From Paramacrobiotus metropolitanus (lineage: Eukaryota; Tardigrada; Eutardigrada; Parachela; Macrobiotidae), in assembly GCF_019649055.1 (NCBI RefSeq), contig NW_026570270.1, forward strand, positions 620,001-684,000: 64,000 nucleotides of DNA. Reading direction: 5' to 3'. A model generated the notes under the pieces. That model made no database searches. It was not told where the DNA came from and saw nothing but the letters and a program-made list of their open reading frames with translations. Below are positions 45,879 through 54,037 of this stretch, piece by piece. A program made the translations under genes and the position numbers. Numbering within the stretch: the stretch's first letter is position 1; every line of letters starts with the position of its first letter.

Positions 45879-46371
45879 TTTTCAGTAAAGTTTTAATAAA
45901 ATCGAAATCTCTTAAGCGCGTACCCAATCGGAAAAATTTATTAATAAATTTACAAACAAATTTATCGTTCAAAAGTTTACTTTTTGTAAAGACCGATACA
46001 ACGTCAGTGTACGTGAATCCGTACACCCTTAATAGAATAAAATACATGCAGTATTGTCCACAAACTGTGGTGTCAGTACTTTGCTTTTCTGTATTTTGCA
46101 AAACTAAAAAGTCACCATCTATCCACTTTTCGAAATCAGGTGAATAATTGGATGGATGTTGGCCAAATGAATCAAAGGACTCGACAATCCCTTTGCTCGG
46201 TGTGTAAAATGCGATCCAATGTTCGCCGGCATGCCCGGCAGGCTTTGTATTTGCAATATATCCTCCGGGATACTCTTTTGCCGGTAAATTGTCACAGGAA
46301 AAGACTCCAACGAAGCAGTCTCTAACTTTCAGGTCACTGGTCATCGCATTGTGAATCTCATTTGAATCCAT
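45871..46371 (-). CDS. Adenain-type cysteine protease (PRO)
   Basis: The frame can start at 46401, but that overlaps the capsid gene. The ATG at 46371 (MDSNEIHNAM) removes the overlap and gives 166 residues. Catalytic residues of the adenovirus protease family are in order: His51 in EHWIAFY, Asp67 in ESFDSFG, Gln97 seven residues before Cys104 in VCGQYC. These correspond to the His, acidic, Gln and Cys of adenain (clan CE). In Polintons this enzyme is expected to mature capsid proteins in the particle. A candidate cleavage site is present in the small basic protein at 47777-48178. Confidence 0.92.
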   Translation of the reverse strand: MDSNEIHNAMTSDLKVRDCFVGVFSCDNLPAKEYPGGYIANTKPAGHAGEHWIAFYTPSKGIVESFDSFGQHPSNYSPDFEKWIDGDFLVLQNTEKQSTDTTVCGQYCMYFILLRVYGFTYTDVVSVFTKSKLLNDKFVCKFINKFFRLGTRLRDFDFIKTLLKNG

Positions 46372-46384
46372 TACACGTTGAAAA

Positions 46385-47758
46385 TTAGGGTGCAAAATCA
46401 AACAGAACTTGACGATTGTTATTTATCTCGATCACGTTATCGAAAACCAACATGCAAATACAGGTAACGTTCTCTTCTAGGCTTTTTCCGAATTTTAAAT
46501 GAATATTTAAGTTGCCGTGCCTTGTAAGTGACAGAGCGCCGCGGCCTGTATGGCCTCGCGTAAAATCGAATCCATATAAGCAAAATCCACCTTTATTATA
46601 ACTTAAACGGTCAAACCCCAACTCCCCGGCTCCCTCGTTAAGTCTCTCTAAAGTATCCAGTAGGCCTTCATACCCTTGGATGGATCCTCCGTTTTCGTAT
46701 GCTAAATTATAGCCTTGCGTCGGAAAAAGCTGTCCATCAACCTCCGCATAAATATTGCTTAAATTAAAATGATGGAAATTATAGGGAGTCGTCGTGTACG
46801 TTCCGGCAAAAGCTTTGCTGGGTACAATGCCGAAAAACATTACTTTCGGCAGCTGCCCCATAACGACATTTGACCACACAGAGTGCTGGAGTCCTTTTGG
46901 TAGAGAGTGCTGTCTGAGCGCAACGCGCTCCAGGTGATATTTTGCTGATGTCGAAACCAACTGTTTCGTCATTGCCGTAAGAAAATCAGGAGAAGGTTCA
47001 TATTTCCTGATTTTCAATCGCGGATTCCTTATGGCAACGGTTTTTGGGGCTGACGAATCCTCATCACAGAAGAATAATAACTCATTTTTATTTCTGACAA
47101 ATTTTATTGCCAGTTCAACGCCGGGAATCAAAGGCTTGTCTTGTTGAAATAAATCACAATGAAGTTTCCCTGACAACTGCAGAGGCGTGCAGTTTAGCAG
47201 ATAATTGTGTCTGATATTAGCCCCATCGTTATGGAACACATTCCTTGATTTCTTTTGGGGTGGGCTTCCAACTTCTTCTTCCTTAGTGTATGATGTAACT
47301 TCTTTATGCAGATTGGTGTCCATTGAAAAACCAGACAAACTTAATTGCGACTTTTGTGCTTCTTTGGTAAAGCCAAACAAAGATTCAAGATAAGCTCGAT
47401 AATGATACAAATTACTGGAATCGGAGATGTTCCTACCAGCCAGACTTACACTGACTGAATGGAACAGACTATGTAAAATGTTGTTTATGGGAGCGATACA
47501 ATCCGCCGATTCCACTTTCTTTCCTTCCTTATTTGTGATATGCAAATCACACGAAAAACGCACGTCCGCGAGACTTAGTAACTCGCTAGTTGACGGTGCC
47601 ACAGTGAAAAGAATGTCGTTGGCATCGTCAAAGGTGGCCTGGGACGGCCCGATCTCATAATCTTTGGTGTTCCAACGCTCGGTGAGCGTCGCTGGTAAAT
47701 AAAATAAATGACTTTCGAGCAACATAGAGGGCTCAGAGCCTGACTCAATGAAAGCCAT
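46385..47758 (-). CDS. Polinton major capsid protein (double jelly-roll)
   Basis: 457 residues, ATG at 47758. Recognised from the conserved N-terminal block: DILFTVAPSTSELLSLADV, then the hallmark APINNILHSLFHSVSVSL, followed by YHYRAYLESLFGF and SQLSLSGF. Strand-rich throughout, with no signal peptide or membrane segment. Members of this family are predicted to form the pseudo-hexameric capsomers of an icosahedral particle. It lies between the protease and the small basic virion-like protein, in the order usual for Polinton morphogenesis genes. No frameshift seen. Confidence 0.9.
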   Translation of the reverse strand: MAFIESGSEPSMLLESHLFYLPATLTERWNTKDYEIGPSQATFDDANDILFTVAPSTSELLSLADVRFSCDLHITNKEGKKVESADCIAPINNILHSLFHSVSVSLAGRNISDSSNLYHYRAYLESLFGFTKEAQKSQLSLSGFSMDTNLHKEVTSYTKEEEVGSPPQKKSRNVFHNDGANIRHNYLLNCTPLQLSGKLHCDLFQQDKPLIPGVELAIKFVRNKNELLFFCDEDSSAPKTVAIRNPRLKIRKYEPSPDFLTAMTKQLVSTSAKYHLERVALRQHSLPKGLQHSVWSNVVMGQLPKVMFFGIVPSKAFAGTYTTTPYNFHHFNLSNIYAEVDGQLFPTQGYNLAYENGGSIQGYEGLLDTLERLNEGAGELGFDRLSYNKGGFCLYGFDFTRGHTGRGALSLTRHGNLNIHLKFGKSLEENVTCICMLVFDNVIEINNNRQVLFDFAP

Positions 47759-47776
47759 CTTCTTTTTCTGCTTAAA

Positions 47777-48178
47777 TTAAAACTTGTCTTTAATAGCGTC
47801 AATAGCCTTTTGCTGGGCAGTTTTCTTCGACTTTTTCTTCTTTTTAATAGAAATAATACGTTTGCGTCGTCGCCCCTTAATACCCTCACCGCTTTGACTT
47901 TTCTTTAGTCTAGCCGTTACCTTCTCAACCGCGCTATCGATTACCGAATTGACAGCTTTTGATGCCATATTTTTCATGTGCGGCTGTGCTTGTGTTACCA
48001 AATTGGATATATGAGGCGCCGCTTTGCTAAACAGACCTTTGGCAAATCCAATGACCCGCCCCCAGAATCCACCGCCGGCCATTGGTGTACCCCGATATTT
48101 CGGCATACCAAATCCATGCTGCTTTGAAAATAAGTCTAAATATCTAGACTCGTTAAAAACGAACTGTTGAAGAACCAT
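47777..48178 (-). CDS. Small basic virion-like protein with protease cleavage motif
   Basis: 133 residues. The N-terminal ~30 residues precede the sequence PMAGGGFW, whose MAGG-G fits the adenain consensus (M/I/L)-x-G-G/x. Directly after it comes an amphipathic helix (GFWGRVIGFAKGLFSKAAPH), and the C-terminal third is very basic (KGRRRKR, KKKKKSKK), suiting DNA binding. Adenovirus protein VI has a similar order: cleaved leader, amphipathic membrane-lytic helix, basic tail. The comparison is by layout only. The next ATG, at residue 25, would still retain the cleavage motif. Confidence 0.65.
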   Translation of the reverse strand: MVLQQFVFNESRYLDLFSKQHGFGMPKYRGTPMAGGGFWGRVIGFAKGLFSKAAPHISNLVTQAQPHMKNMASKAVNSVIDSAVEKVTARLKKSQSGEGIKGRRRKRIISIKKKKKSKKTAQQKAIDAIKDKF

Positions 48179-48205
48179 TTTCTTATAAAAAAAGTTATTA
48201 ATTTA

Positions 48206-48928
48206 TTAACGTTTTCGTGGACGAAAATGTAATTTAACTACGGCAGTTCCAGGTTGAAAAGATAGCTCATCCCCTAAATCATCGTTGAATTCCACTTCAA
48301 CGGTGCTAAATGCATGCTTTTGTAATGGTACATAATGGGGATTTTCAAACCGCAATACAGTGTCAAAATTCTCATCCGGTGTAATGGATAGAATACGTAG
48401 GCATGGGGCCATTGAATCACCCAATAGTTGGTGCTCCACGAGATCACAATACACATACACTAGCTGGCTGCTTAAAGTTGTCTTTAATTTGATCTGCCTT
48501 GTATTGGTGTAGGCGTGTTCATTACGCAATCCTAAAGCGTTGGTATGTCGGACTCCCTTGAATGATATGCTGACGTTTTCTGGCATAGTAATTATGTGAT
48601 CTTTCACAGCAAAGCATTTCTCTCCTTGTTTTTCCGTCCAGCATGTTTTAAGAGTCTGCTCAACTGCTTCTAGTAACGCCTCCTGGTTCGGATAAATTCC
48701 AGGAAATATCCCTCTAATTAATGGAGGTTGATTGCCCCGTTTTACTGTGATCTCTAAAAATTCGTTAATTTTAAGCTTTGTTGGCGGAAGTATGATCTCC
48801 GAAAGACCAACTTCCCATTGTCCGTCTAAATCTATATCTCGTAATAACTGTGTATTGTATTTAGTTGTTTTATTTGAAGGAAAAGCTTGAGCCGAGGCAG
48901 TGCTCGGTAAGGTCATATAAAAACTCAT
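48206..48928 (-). CDS. Polinton minor capsid (penton-type, single jelly-roll)
   Basis: The frame is open from 48955, but the likely start is the ATG at 48928 (MSFYMTLPSTASAQAFPSNK), giving 240 residues. That ATG overlaps the integrase stop by one base (TAATG). The start matches the F-Y-x-T-L-P-S-x-A-S...F-P-x-N pattern and the following LDGQWEVGLSEI block of Polinton minor capsid proteins, predicted to form the pentameric vertices. The C-terminus is strand-rich and ends in a basic RPRKR. No membrane segment. Confidence 0.88.
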   Translation of the reverse strand: MSFYMTLPSTASAQAFPSNKTTKYNTQLLRDIDLDGQWEVGLSEIILPPTKLKINEFLEITVKRGNQPPLIRGIFPGIYPNQEALLEAVEQTLKTCWTEKQGEKCFAVKDHIITMPENVSISFKGVRHTNALGLRNEHAYTNTRQIKLKTTLSSQLVYVYCDLVEHQLLGDSMAPCLRILSITPDENFDTVLRFENPHYVPLQKHAFSTVEVEFNDDLGDELSFQPGTAVVKLHFRPRKR

Positions 48929-49992
48929 TATTTTAAAGAATTGACGTCTTCCCAAGAGTCGTATGCTGGTCCGTAACCGTACCAGCGCACAAGATACTGC
49001 GCTTTACCTTTATAAGTGCGGGTTCTTAAAATTCGAGAAATTTTGTGGTATGGACGGTCTGTAAAAATTACTTTGGATAATTCGTTTGCGTAAAATAAAC
49101 CATCCACTTCCTCTTCTCCTAAATCTTTAATTCGGTAAAGATACATATTTCCTTTCTGAACAACATCCGTTATTTTAAATATTTCCTCAGTGTAATTAGT
49201 TTCATATCCTTTTTCAAAAGACTGCTTCTTTTTAGCAATTCTCACATGGTCACCAATTTCGAACTTTGGTGTATTTGTATTTTGTTCGGACATTTCGTCT
49301 ATCATTTTGGCACGAATTGAAAATGACTCTTTTTCACCGACCTTTGAAGGTGCAAATCCGGTTTCTGAATGCTCAGAATCATTGTATGATTTGAGAATGT
49401 CTTTCAACACATCAATGTATCGATAGGAGTTCTTTTCGGTCATATAAGCGTACAACCGCTCCTTAAGAGTTCTTATGAAACGCTCAGCCATTGCACACTT
49501 TATATCGTCATTTTTTGTTGTAAAGAAAATAACATTGCACTCTTTAAAAAATTTGCGAATTTCCTTGCCCACAAATTCTTTGCCGTTGTCGCTTTGGCAG
49601 CGTAGTGGTGGTCCTCTTTCTTTATAAATTCCGGCTAATGCGTGTAAAATTTCCACAGGTTTTTTCGACTTGACCGGTATTGCCCAAGCATATCGTGAAA
49701 AGCAGTCCACACATACTAGCAGATACCTGACAGAATTATTTTGCTTTGCAAACTTTTGCATGTCAGCCAAATCAATTTGGTGCTGATCATTTATATCAAC
49801 GGATATTATTTTTCTCCTCTTGAATTTAGATTTATAGGGTTTGTGTTGTGTGTACGTATCCTTCGACTGTAGATACCGTGCTACTTGTTTGCGTGTGAAA
49901 CCATGTTTGCTAGCTTCTTTTAGCAGCCTTTCTAGACCGCCTAAACTTCCAGGATTTGCAGGATTCAAATAAATATCGTCTAGATCGACCAT
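48928..49992 (-). CDS. RVE-family integrase with C-terminal chromodomain
   Basis: 354 residues. The catalytic core has Asp74 in HQIDLADM, Asp135 in CQSDNGKEF and Glu170 in CAMAERFIRTLKE, i.e. a DDE triad with 34 residues between the last two. It acts like retroviral integrase to insert the linear element and make 6-bp duplications. Residues about 315-354 (ISRILRTRTY...YLVRWYGYGPAYDSWED) form a chromodomain, which may steer insertion to marked chromatin. The N-terminus holds a short helix-turn-helix-like stretch (GFTRKQVARYLQ). No break. It starts 3 bp after the upstream stop. Confidence 0.95.
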   Translation of the reverse strand: MVDLDDIYLNPANPGSLGGLERLLKEASKHGFTRKQVARYLQSKDTYTQHKPYKSKFKRRKIISVDINDQHQIDLADMQKFAKQNNSVRYLLVCVDCFSRYAWAIPVKSKKPVEILHALAGIYKERGPPLRCQSDNGKEFVGKEIRKFFKECNVIFFTTKNDDIKCAMAERFIRTLKERLYAYMTEKNSYRYIDVLKDILKSYNDSEHSETGFAPSKVGEKESFSIRAKMIDEMSEQNTNTPKFEIGDHVRIAKKKQSFEKGYETNYTEEIFKITDVVQKGNMYLYRIKDLGEEEVDGLFYANELSKVIFTDRPYHKISRILRTRTYKGKAQYLVRWYGYGPAYDSWEDVNSLK

Positions 49993-49995
49993 TTT

Positions 49996-51183
49996 TTATT
50001 TAAACAAGATCCAGCCGCCTGCTTGGCGATCTGGTGACTTTGTACGTAATCTCTTTGATGGGTACTCAGCCGCCTTTTTCCTCCTTAATGGCTTATTTAC
50101 AATTTTATCCGGATTGTACTTTATTGCAGGGATAACAGTTTTCTTTAAAGAGACTAGTGTTTTTGTTGGAGAGGGAGGCATAAGTGCTTTTCTAGCACTT
50201 GGAGCACTTAAGCTCTTATGCGTTTTGCGCCATTCTAGTGACGGTATTTTGGGTCCTGGTTCAAGTGCATGCTGCTGAGTTTTTCTAGCGTGCTTTATTG
50301 CTTTTACTTTGGTCGATGCGGGAAGAGATTGTACATTGTAAGCTTGATCGTCATCACTATCGGGAAAGTCCACGATACTTACTGGGGCTGCATCGGCAGC
50401 TGCTAAAGTGCCTGGTGATGGGCTTCTGTACTCTAAGCTATTTGGAGGATGAAAAGCAATCTCGGGCTGTGTGTGGTTTGATACTTGGCTATAGGATAAA
50501 TGTGTCAAATACCCATCCGGAGGAAAGGTTACATCTGGATTTGCTTGAGTTTCGGTAATTGCCGGCAAATTTTCTTGGTCGACATCCATGCGTGAAATAT
50601 ACTTGCGCTGTTTTGACTTTTTGGACAGCGCTGGCGCTTGCGGCTTACCTTTACGATAGACGTACTTTATTGCTGGTTTACTTGGCACTGGAACATATTT
50701 TGTAATAGGTGCGCTGGGGACTTGTACTAGTACCGGGTCACTTTGTATGTACTGTACCACAGGTTCTGATTGTACGTAATGGATAGTCGGCGCAAGTTCA
50801 GCTTGTGCCTGCTGATCATACATCACAGGCCGCTCTTGTTGAATATATCGCACTTGCGGTGCTGTTTCAACTTGCACGCCGTAATCATGCGATGGTACAC
50901 GAGAATCAACTTGAGCACCGTAATCGTATGTTTGTGGACGCGACGGTAAAATACGTTGAACGGTGTCTTGTATCATTGGAGGGGGTATTGGAGGGGGGTG
51001 TGATATAGCAGGCGGTACATTACGATTGGCCAGTTGAGCTTCCGTGACGGGGTCAGGCATTGCGTTTTGCTGCAAATTTTTACCAATAGCACTCTCGACA
51101 TTCGCAGCTTTTGTCCACACACTTGGACATGGCTTAGTAAGGCGTGCATACTCGGTTTCGGGAACTATCACAAATGTTTTCAT
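49996..51183 (-). CDS. Large disordered Polinton protein, unknown (395 aa)
   Basis: 395 residues rich in Pro, Gln, Ser and Val. The N-terminal part holds short imperfect repeats of the form YDYGAQV / HDYGVQV and IQSEPV-like units around residues 88-175. The C-terminal half is basic, with clusters such as KSKQRKY, RRKKAAEYPSKR and a KSPDR end. No membrane segment and no enzyme motif. Its ATG shares one base with the upstream stop (TAATG). It could be a core or tegument-like virion protein, but that is a guess from composition and position. Confidence 0.6.
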   Translation of the reverse strand: MKTFVIVPETEYARLTKPCPSVWTKAANVESAIGKNLQQNAMPDPVTEAQLANRNVPPAISHPPPIPPPMIQDTVQRILPSRPQTYDYGAQVDSRVPSHDYGVQVETAPQVRYIQQERPVMYDQQAQAELAPTIHYVQSEPVVQYIQSDPVLVQVPSAPITKYVPVPSKPAIKYVYRKGKPQAPALSKKSKQRKYISRMDVDQENLPAITETQANPDVTFPPDGYLTHLSYSQVSNHTQPEIAFHPPNSLEYRSPSPGTLAAADAAPVSIVDFPDSDDDQAYNVQSLPASTKVKAIKHARKTQQHALEPGPKIPSLEWRKTHKSLSAPSARKALMPPSPTKTLVSLKKTVIPAIKYNPDKIVNKPLRRKKAAEYPSKRLRTKSPDRQAGGWILFK

Positions 51184-51500
51184 TATTTAATAAAAGAAGT
51201 TAAAAGTGTAGCGAGAACTGGTAGCAAAACACCGAGAAATCCCCCTTTTTGTGTAAGAATTCTTTGTTTTATCTTTTTGTTGTGCTGACGATTGGCTAGA
51301 CGCTTAATAGATTTTGAATACTGCTTCACGCGGGCTAAATCAACTTTAGATACTCCAACAGGATTTTTAAGTAAGTTCAGACAAGCCTCTTCGATTCCTC
51401 GAATCTGTTTTTTAGAAGCATGAGTGAAAAAATGACGTCGTTGGATAGGTTTCATTTGCTGTAGAGAACGTACAACTTCGAAAATTTCTTTAGGACTCAT
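51183..51500 (-). CDS. Small conserved Polinton protein with hydrophobic C-terminus (105 aa)
   Basis: 105 residues. Helical basic body (RRHFFTHASKKQ, IKRLANRQHNKK), then KQRILTQKGGFLGVLLPVLA and a hydrophobic tail ending TSFIK. The basic-then-QKGGFLG-hydrophobic layout is typical of a small protein found in many animal Polintons, thought to be virion-associated. Its ATG overlaps the ATPase stop (ATGA). Function unknown. Confidence 0.62.
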   Translation of the reverse strand: MSPKEIFEVVRSLQQMKPIQRRHFFTHASKKQIRGIEEACLNLLKNPVGVSKVDLARVKQYSKSIKRLANRQHNKKIKQRILTQKGGFLGVLLPVLATLLTSFIK

Positions 51501-52136
51501 TCTGTATATATTCGACGGTGTGATAAAATGTGAGATTGTACACGCAATTGGTCTGGTGTTTCAGGGCGCAAGTTAAGTAAAAGGTATCCAAAAGGCTCCT
51601 TAATAGCTTTTCTGTAAGCTTGCTCCAGAAATTTCATTCCCAGCTGCCTTGATAGAACTTTTATCTGTTGAACATCTCGAACGGCTTTGAAAATGATTAA
51701 ATATTGAGCATTTAGTGCAATATCGCGCATACTTTTGCCTTGCTTATATAAATTTTGTGAAAGAAAAATAACAGTGACATTTTTGTGATGAACGTCCCTA
51801 GTAAAAAGCGCCGATGCTTTTGAATTATTCGAAATTTCATCCATAAGATCGTCCAAAATTAATAATGTTGGTACATTTGGATTAAAAAAGTGCTCATCGA
51901 ATATTTTGTTCAGATCCGAAACTAACTCTACAGGAAGGATGCAGTTTTGTAAGCGATGTCTGCCATACACCATAGACATAAACAATTCGTGATGGTGCTG
52001 GGTAGAAAAATCTCTGTGGATTTTGCAGAAACTGCATAGTCAGTGTTGACTTTCCGGACATGGTTGGTCCAGAAATATAGACACTGCATGGTGTTTTAAA
52101 CCGAAAATCAAAAGAAATGCGGTCCATTTTTGCCAA
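51497..52136 (-). pseudogene. A32/FtsK-like packaging ATPase, frameshifted
   Basis: The N-terminal part (51894-52136, ATG at 52136) contains the Walker A loop SGPTMSGKST (Lys29). The C-terminal part (51497-51985 frame) contains the Walker B TLLILDDLMDE and the sensor-like FLSQN, and ends near 51497. The two parts overlap and only join if one base is skipped between about 51900 and 51975 (+1 shift). Such ATPases pump DNA into capsids in adenovirus-like and NCLDV lineages. The break could be mutation, assembly error or, less likely, programmed frameshifting. All motifs on each side are intact, so the lesion is recent or technical. Confidence 0.85.
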
Positions 52137-52468
52137 TTGTTTGTTAAATTTGGTGTTTGCAGCTATACCCTAAATAGATTATGCGAAACAAATCTCCTTT
52201 TTTTTTTTTTGGCAATTTATTGGTTTCTTCACAGTGAAAATTTGGCACGTTTCATGATGCAAGTTAGCTCGATAAAAAACTCCAAAATCATGAACAAATG
52301 ACAGGCCTGTTTTTAACACAAACACTATGCTAAGTCTATGGAAAACACAAAACGAAAAACTCCCAAATATGAAATCAGAAAACTCCCGTTTTTACATTAC
52401 AAAAGCACAGAATTGAGAGTTTCTTAGAAAACACAACTTGTAAAACTGGTAGAAAAGCGTATTTTGGT
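52137..52468. other. Spacer between TBP and ATPase genes
   Basis: AT-rich with a T-run at 52199-52210. Presumed 3' end of the TBP gene and promoter of the ATPase gene. Confidence 0.45.
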
Positions 52469-53053
52469 CTACGATTGCACAGCTTTGTCCAAATCGGCAA
52501 ACCAAGCGTTCCACTCTTCAGTGTCTAGTTCGTTATCTATTGCGTCTTCCATCCCCGATGACAATAATTCTTTCAGGCGATTCAGACTTTCATTTAGAAC
52601 GCGCTTCGATTTTGCTCCAAGAATAACGCACTTTCCGGTGTGGAAAACATTGATTGTAACCTTGAGATCGGCATGACGGATCCGGACAGCAGGAAAAAGT
52701 TCTGGCTCGTAAAATAGGTTGTATGCTTTGGCAAATTTGTGTAGATTGATGACTTGTCCATGCAAGTACGTTGCCATAATATTCACAATTTTCCGTTCGG
52801 CGATGTGGACGTTTATTCCAAGTCGACGAAGCCTCGCCTGGTATTTTCTTACCAAATTCCAGGCTTCTTTTTCGGATTTTCCTCCATTCACAATGGCTTT
52901 ACCGTTTTTATACAACTGACAAAAGGATCCATCATCGGAGGTCATGTTGATAGTGTCGAAATTTCGCACAAGCCTAGTTGGCGTAAGTTTTGCGATGTGC
53001 TTTAAATCTAACTCAGAGCTGAACTTTACAGAAGTTATAATGTTGTGAATCAT
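52469..53053 (-). CDS. TATA-binding protein homologue
   Basis: 194 residues, ATG at 53053. It aligns by eye over the whole conserved TBP core. Repeat 1: residues 3-80, with SELDLKHIA, NGKAIVNGGKS (50-60) and RKYQARLRRLGI. Repeat 2: 85-165, with ERKIVNIMAT, YEPELFP (115-121) and TGKCVILGAKS (139-149). The four residues that kink TATA DNA in TBP correspond to F32, Y48, F120 and F137, so three are Phe and one is Tyr. Residues 165-194 form an acidic tail absent from the core. In cells TBP seeds Pol II, I and III initiation complexes. Here it may direct host polymerase II to the element's own TATA promoters or interfere with host ones. It is diverged from eukaryotic TBP but has no break. Confidence 0.92.
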   Translation of the reverse strand: MIHNIITSVKFSSELDLKHIAKLTPTRLVRNFDTINMTSDDGSFCQLYKNGKAIVNGGKSEKEAWNLVRKYQARLRRLGINVHIAERKIVNIMATYLHGQVINLHKFAKAYNLFYEPELFPAVRIRHADLKVTINVFHTGKCVILGAKSKRVLNESLNRLKELLSSGMEDAIDNELDTEEWNAWFADLDKAVQS

Positions 53054-53477
53054 TTTTGAGTTTCAACTTGAAAAATGATCAAATGAAATTGTCGTGATTG
53101 TGCTGCTCCTTTTATATAAGTTTTGAGCGAGTTGGATTTTGCGAGAATGGTCCTACTGGTCACTTAACACTCGTACTTGCACACACGGTTCAAAATTGGC
53201 GAATCAGAGCAACTGTCCAAAATAGCACCAGTGTCAACTTGTATTAAGCATATCAACATACAAGTTAAGACTGGTACTAATTTGGTGTGTAACCCTCTTT
53301 TTTCTTGTTTTTGTTTTCTAGTAAACAGACAACCGTGACGCGGATCGTTTCATGTTCACTTTATTGAAATAGCATTCGCCCATCAGTTGAAACAAAGACA
53401 AAAAGGAAACAGTTACACAAAAGAACAGAAAACTAAAACCAAGACGTTAAACAGATAGACATACACACACACATGCT
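53054..53477. other. Spacer with TBP promoter
   Basis: Contains the TATA box above and a near-dyad (caacttgtattaag ... atacaagttaag) near 53237-53270. No gene. Confidence 0.45.
53111..53120 (-). promoter_or_regulatory. TATA box upstream of the TBP gene
   Basis: Minus strand CTTATATAAA followed by AGG, 58-67 bp before the ATG at 53053. That spacing leaves a 5' UTR of about 30 nt. Confidence 0.6.
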
Positions 53478-53909
53478 TTACTGTTTAATTAAACCGGCAA
53501 CTAAAGCGCAGACATCGCGCAAAGTACGGTACATCAAAGTAATATGTGAGTCTTCGCGCTCCAGAGTAACACTTCGACCAAATGCTGTGTTAGCAAGACG
53601 CATGTCGATGATTTCTTTGCTTTCCAGTTCCAGATACAAGACTTGAGCGGCTTTTGTGATAGTTGCTTTGTCCAGATTTTTCTTAATGGTCCCGTCCGTC
53701 ATTAAAGTAATCAGATTCGTTACTGCATAGCTATCCAAATGCATACCCTTGCTTTTAGCAAGCTCGTATCCTTCCGAGTCCGCAGGCACACGTCCTATCA
53801 GTAAAGAATTGTTGGACGTATCCATCCAGATGGTACTGGTCTTGGTAATCTCGTAGCATTTCACAGGACCGTTTTCGTACTTCATAGAAAGTTGCTTAAG
53901 AGAAGCCAT
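53478..53909 (-). CDS. Small Polinton protein, unknown (143 aa)
   Basis: 143 residues, ATG at 53909 in a good context (gccATGG). Predicted to start with strands (VKCYEITKTSTIWMDTS, NSLLIGRV), then helices, ending with SHITLMYRTLRDVCALVAGL. No Cys cluster, signal or membrane segment. A TATA-like TTATATAA stands about 22-29 bp upstream. Alternatively the leader contains an intron from the GTAAGC at about 53995 to the cag before the ATG. It resembles the 133-aa protein at 45037 in layout. The family is not recognised. Confidence 0.6.
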   Translation of the reverse strand: MASLKQLSMKYENGPVKCYEITKTSTIWMDTSNNSLLIGRVPADSEGYELAKSKGMHLDSYAVTNLITLMTDGTIKKNLDKATITKAAQVLYLELESKEIIDMRLANTAFGRSVTLEREDSHITLMYRTLRDVCALVAGLIKQ

Positions 53910-53930
53910 GGCTGCTGCTGCAAAGAAAAC

Positions 53931-53938
53931 TTATATAA
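53931..53938 (-). promoter_or_regulatory. TATA-like box upstream of the 143-aa gene
   Basis: TTATATAA read on the minus strand, very close to the ATG. If it is the promoter, the 5' UTR is nearly absent. Confidence 0.4.
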
Positions 53939-53988
53939 AATAATCGAAGAAATGTATTGGAAATGCAAGGTACTCGTTTATGCTGTTG

Positions 53989-54005
53989 AAAGCTTACCTT
54001 GATGC
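53989..54005 (-). promoter_or_regulatory. Shared motif copy 1, possible 5' UTR splice donor
   Basis: GCATCAAGGTAAGCTTT, identical to 54476-54492. It contains a strong donor (AAG|GTAAGC) and lies just upstream of the 143-aa gene, with a ttttctttgcag acceptor immediately before that gene's ATG. It is preceded by TATTATAAAACA. Confidence 0.5.
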
Positions 54006-54037
54006 TGTTTTATAATAGACTTTCTCGTAAGCGCGTG

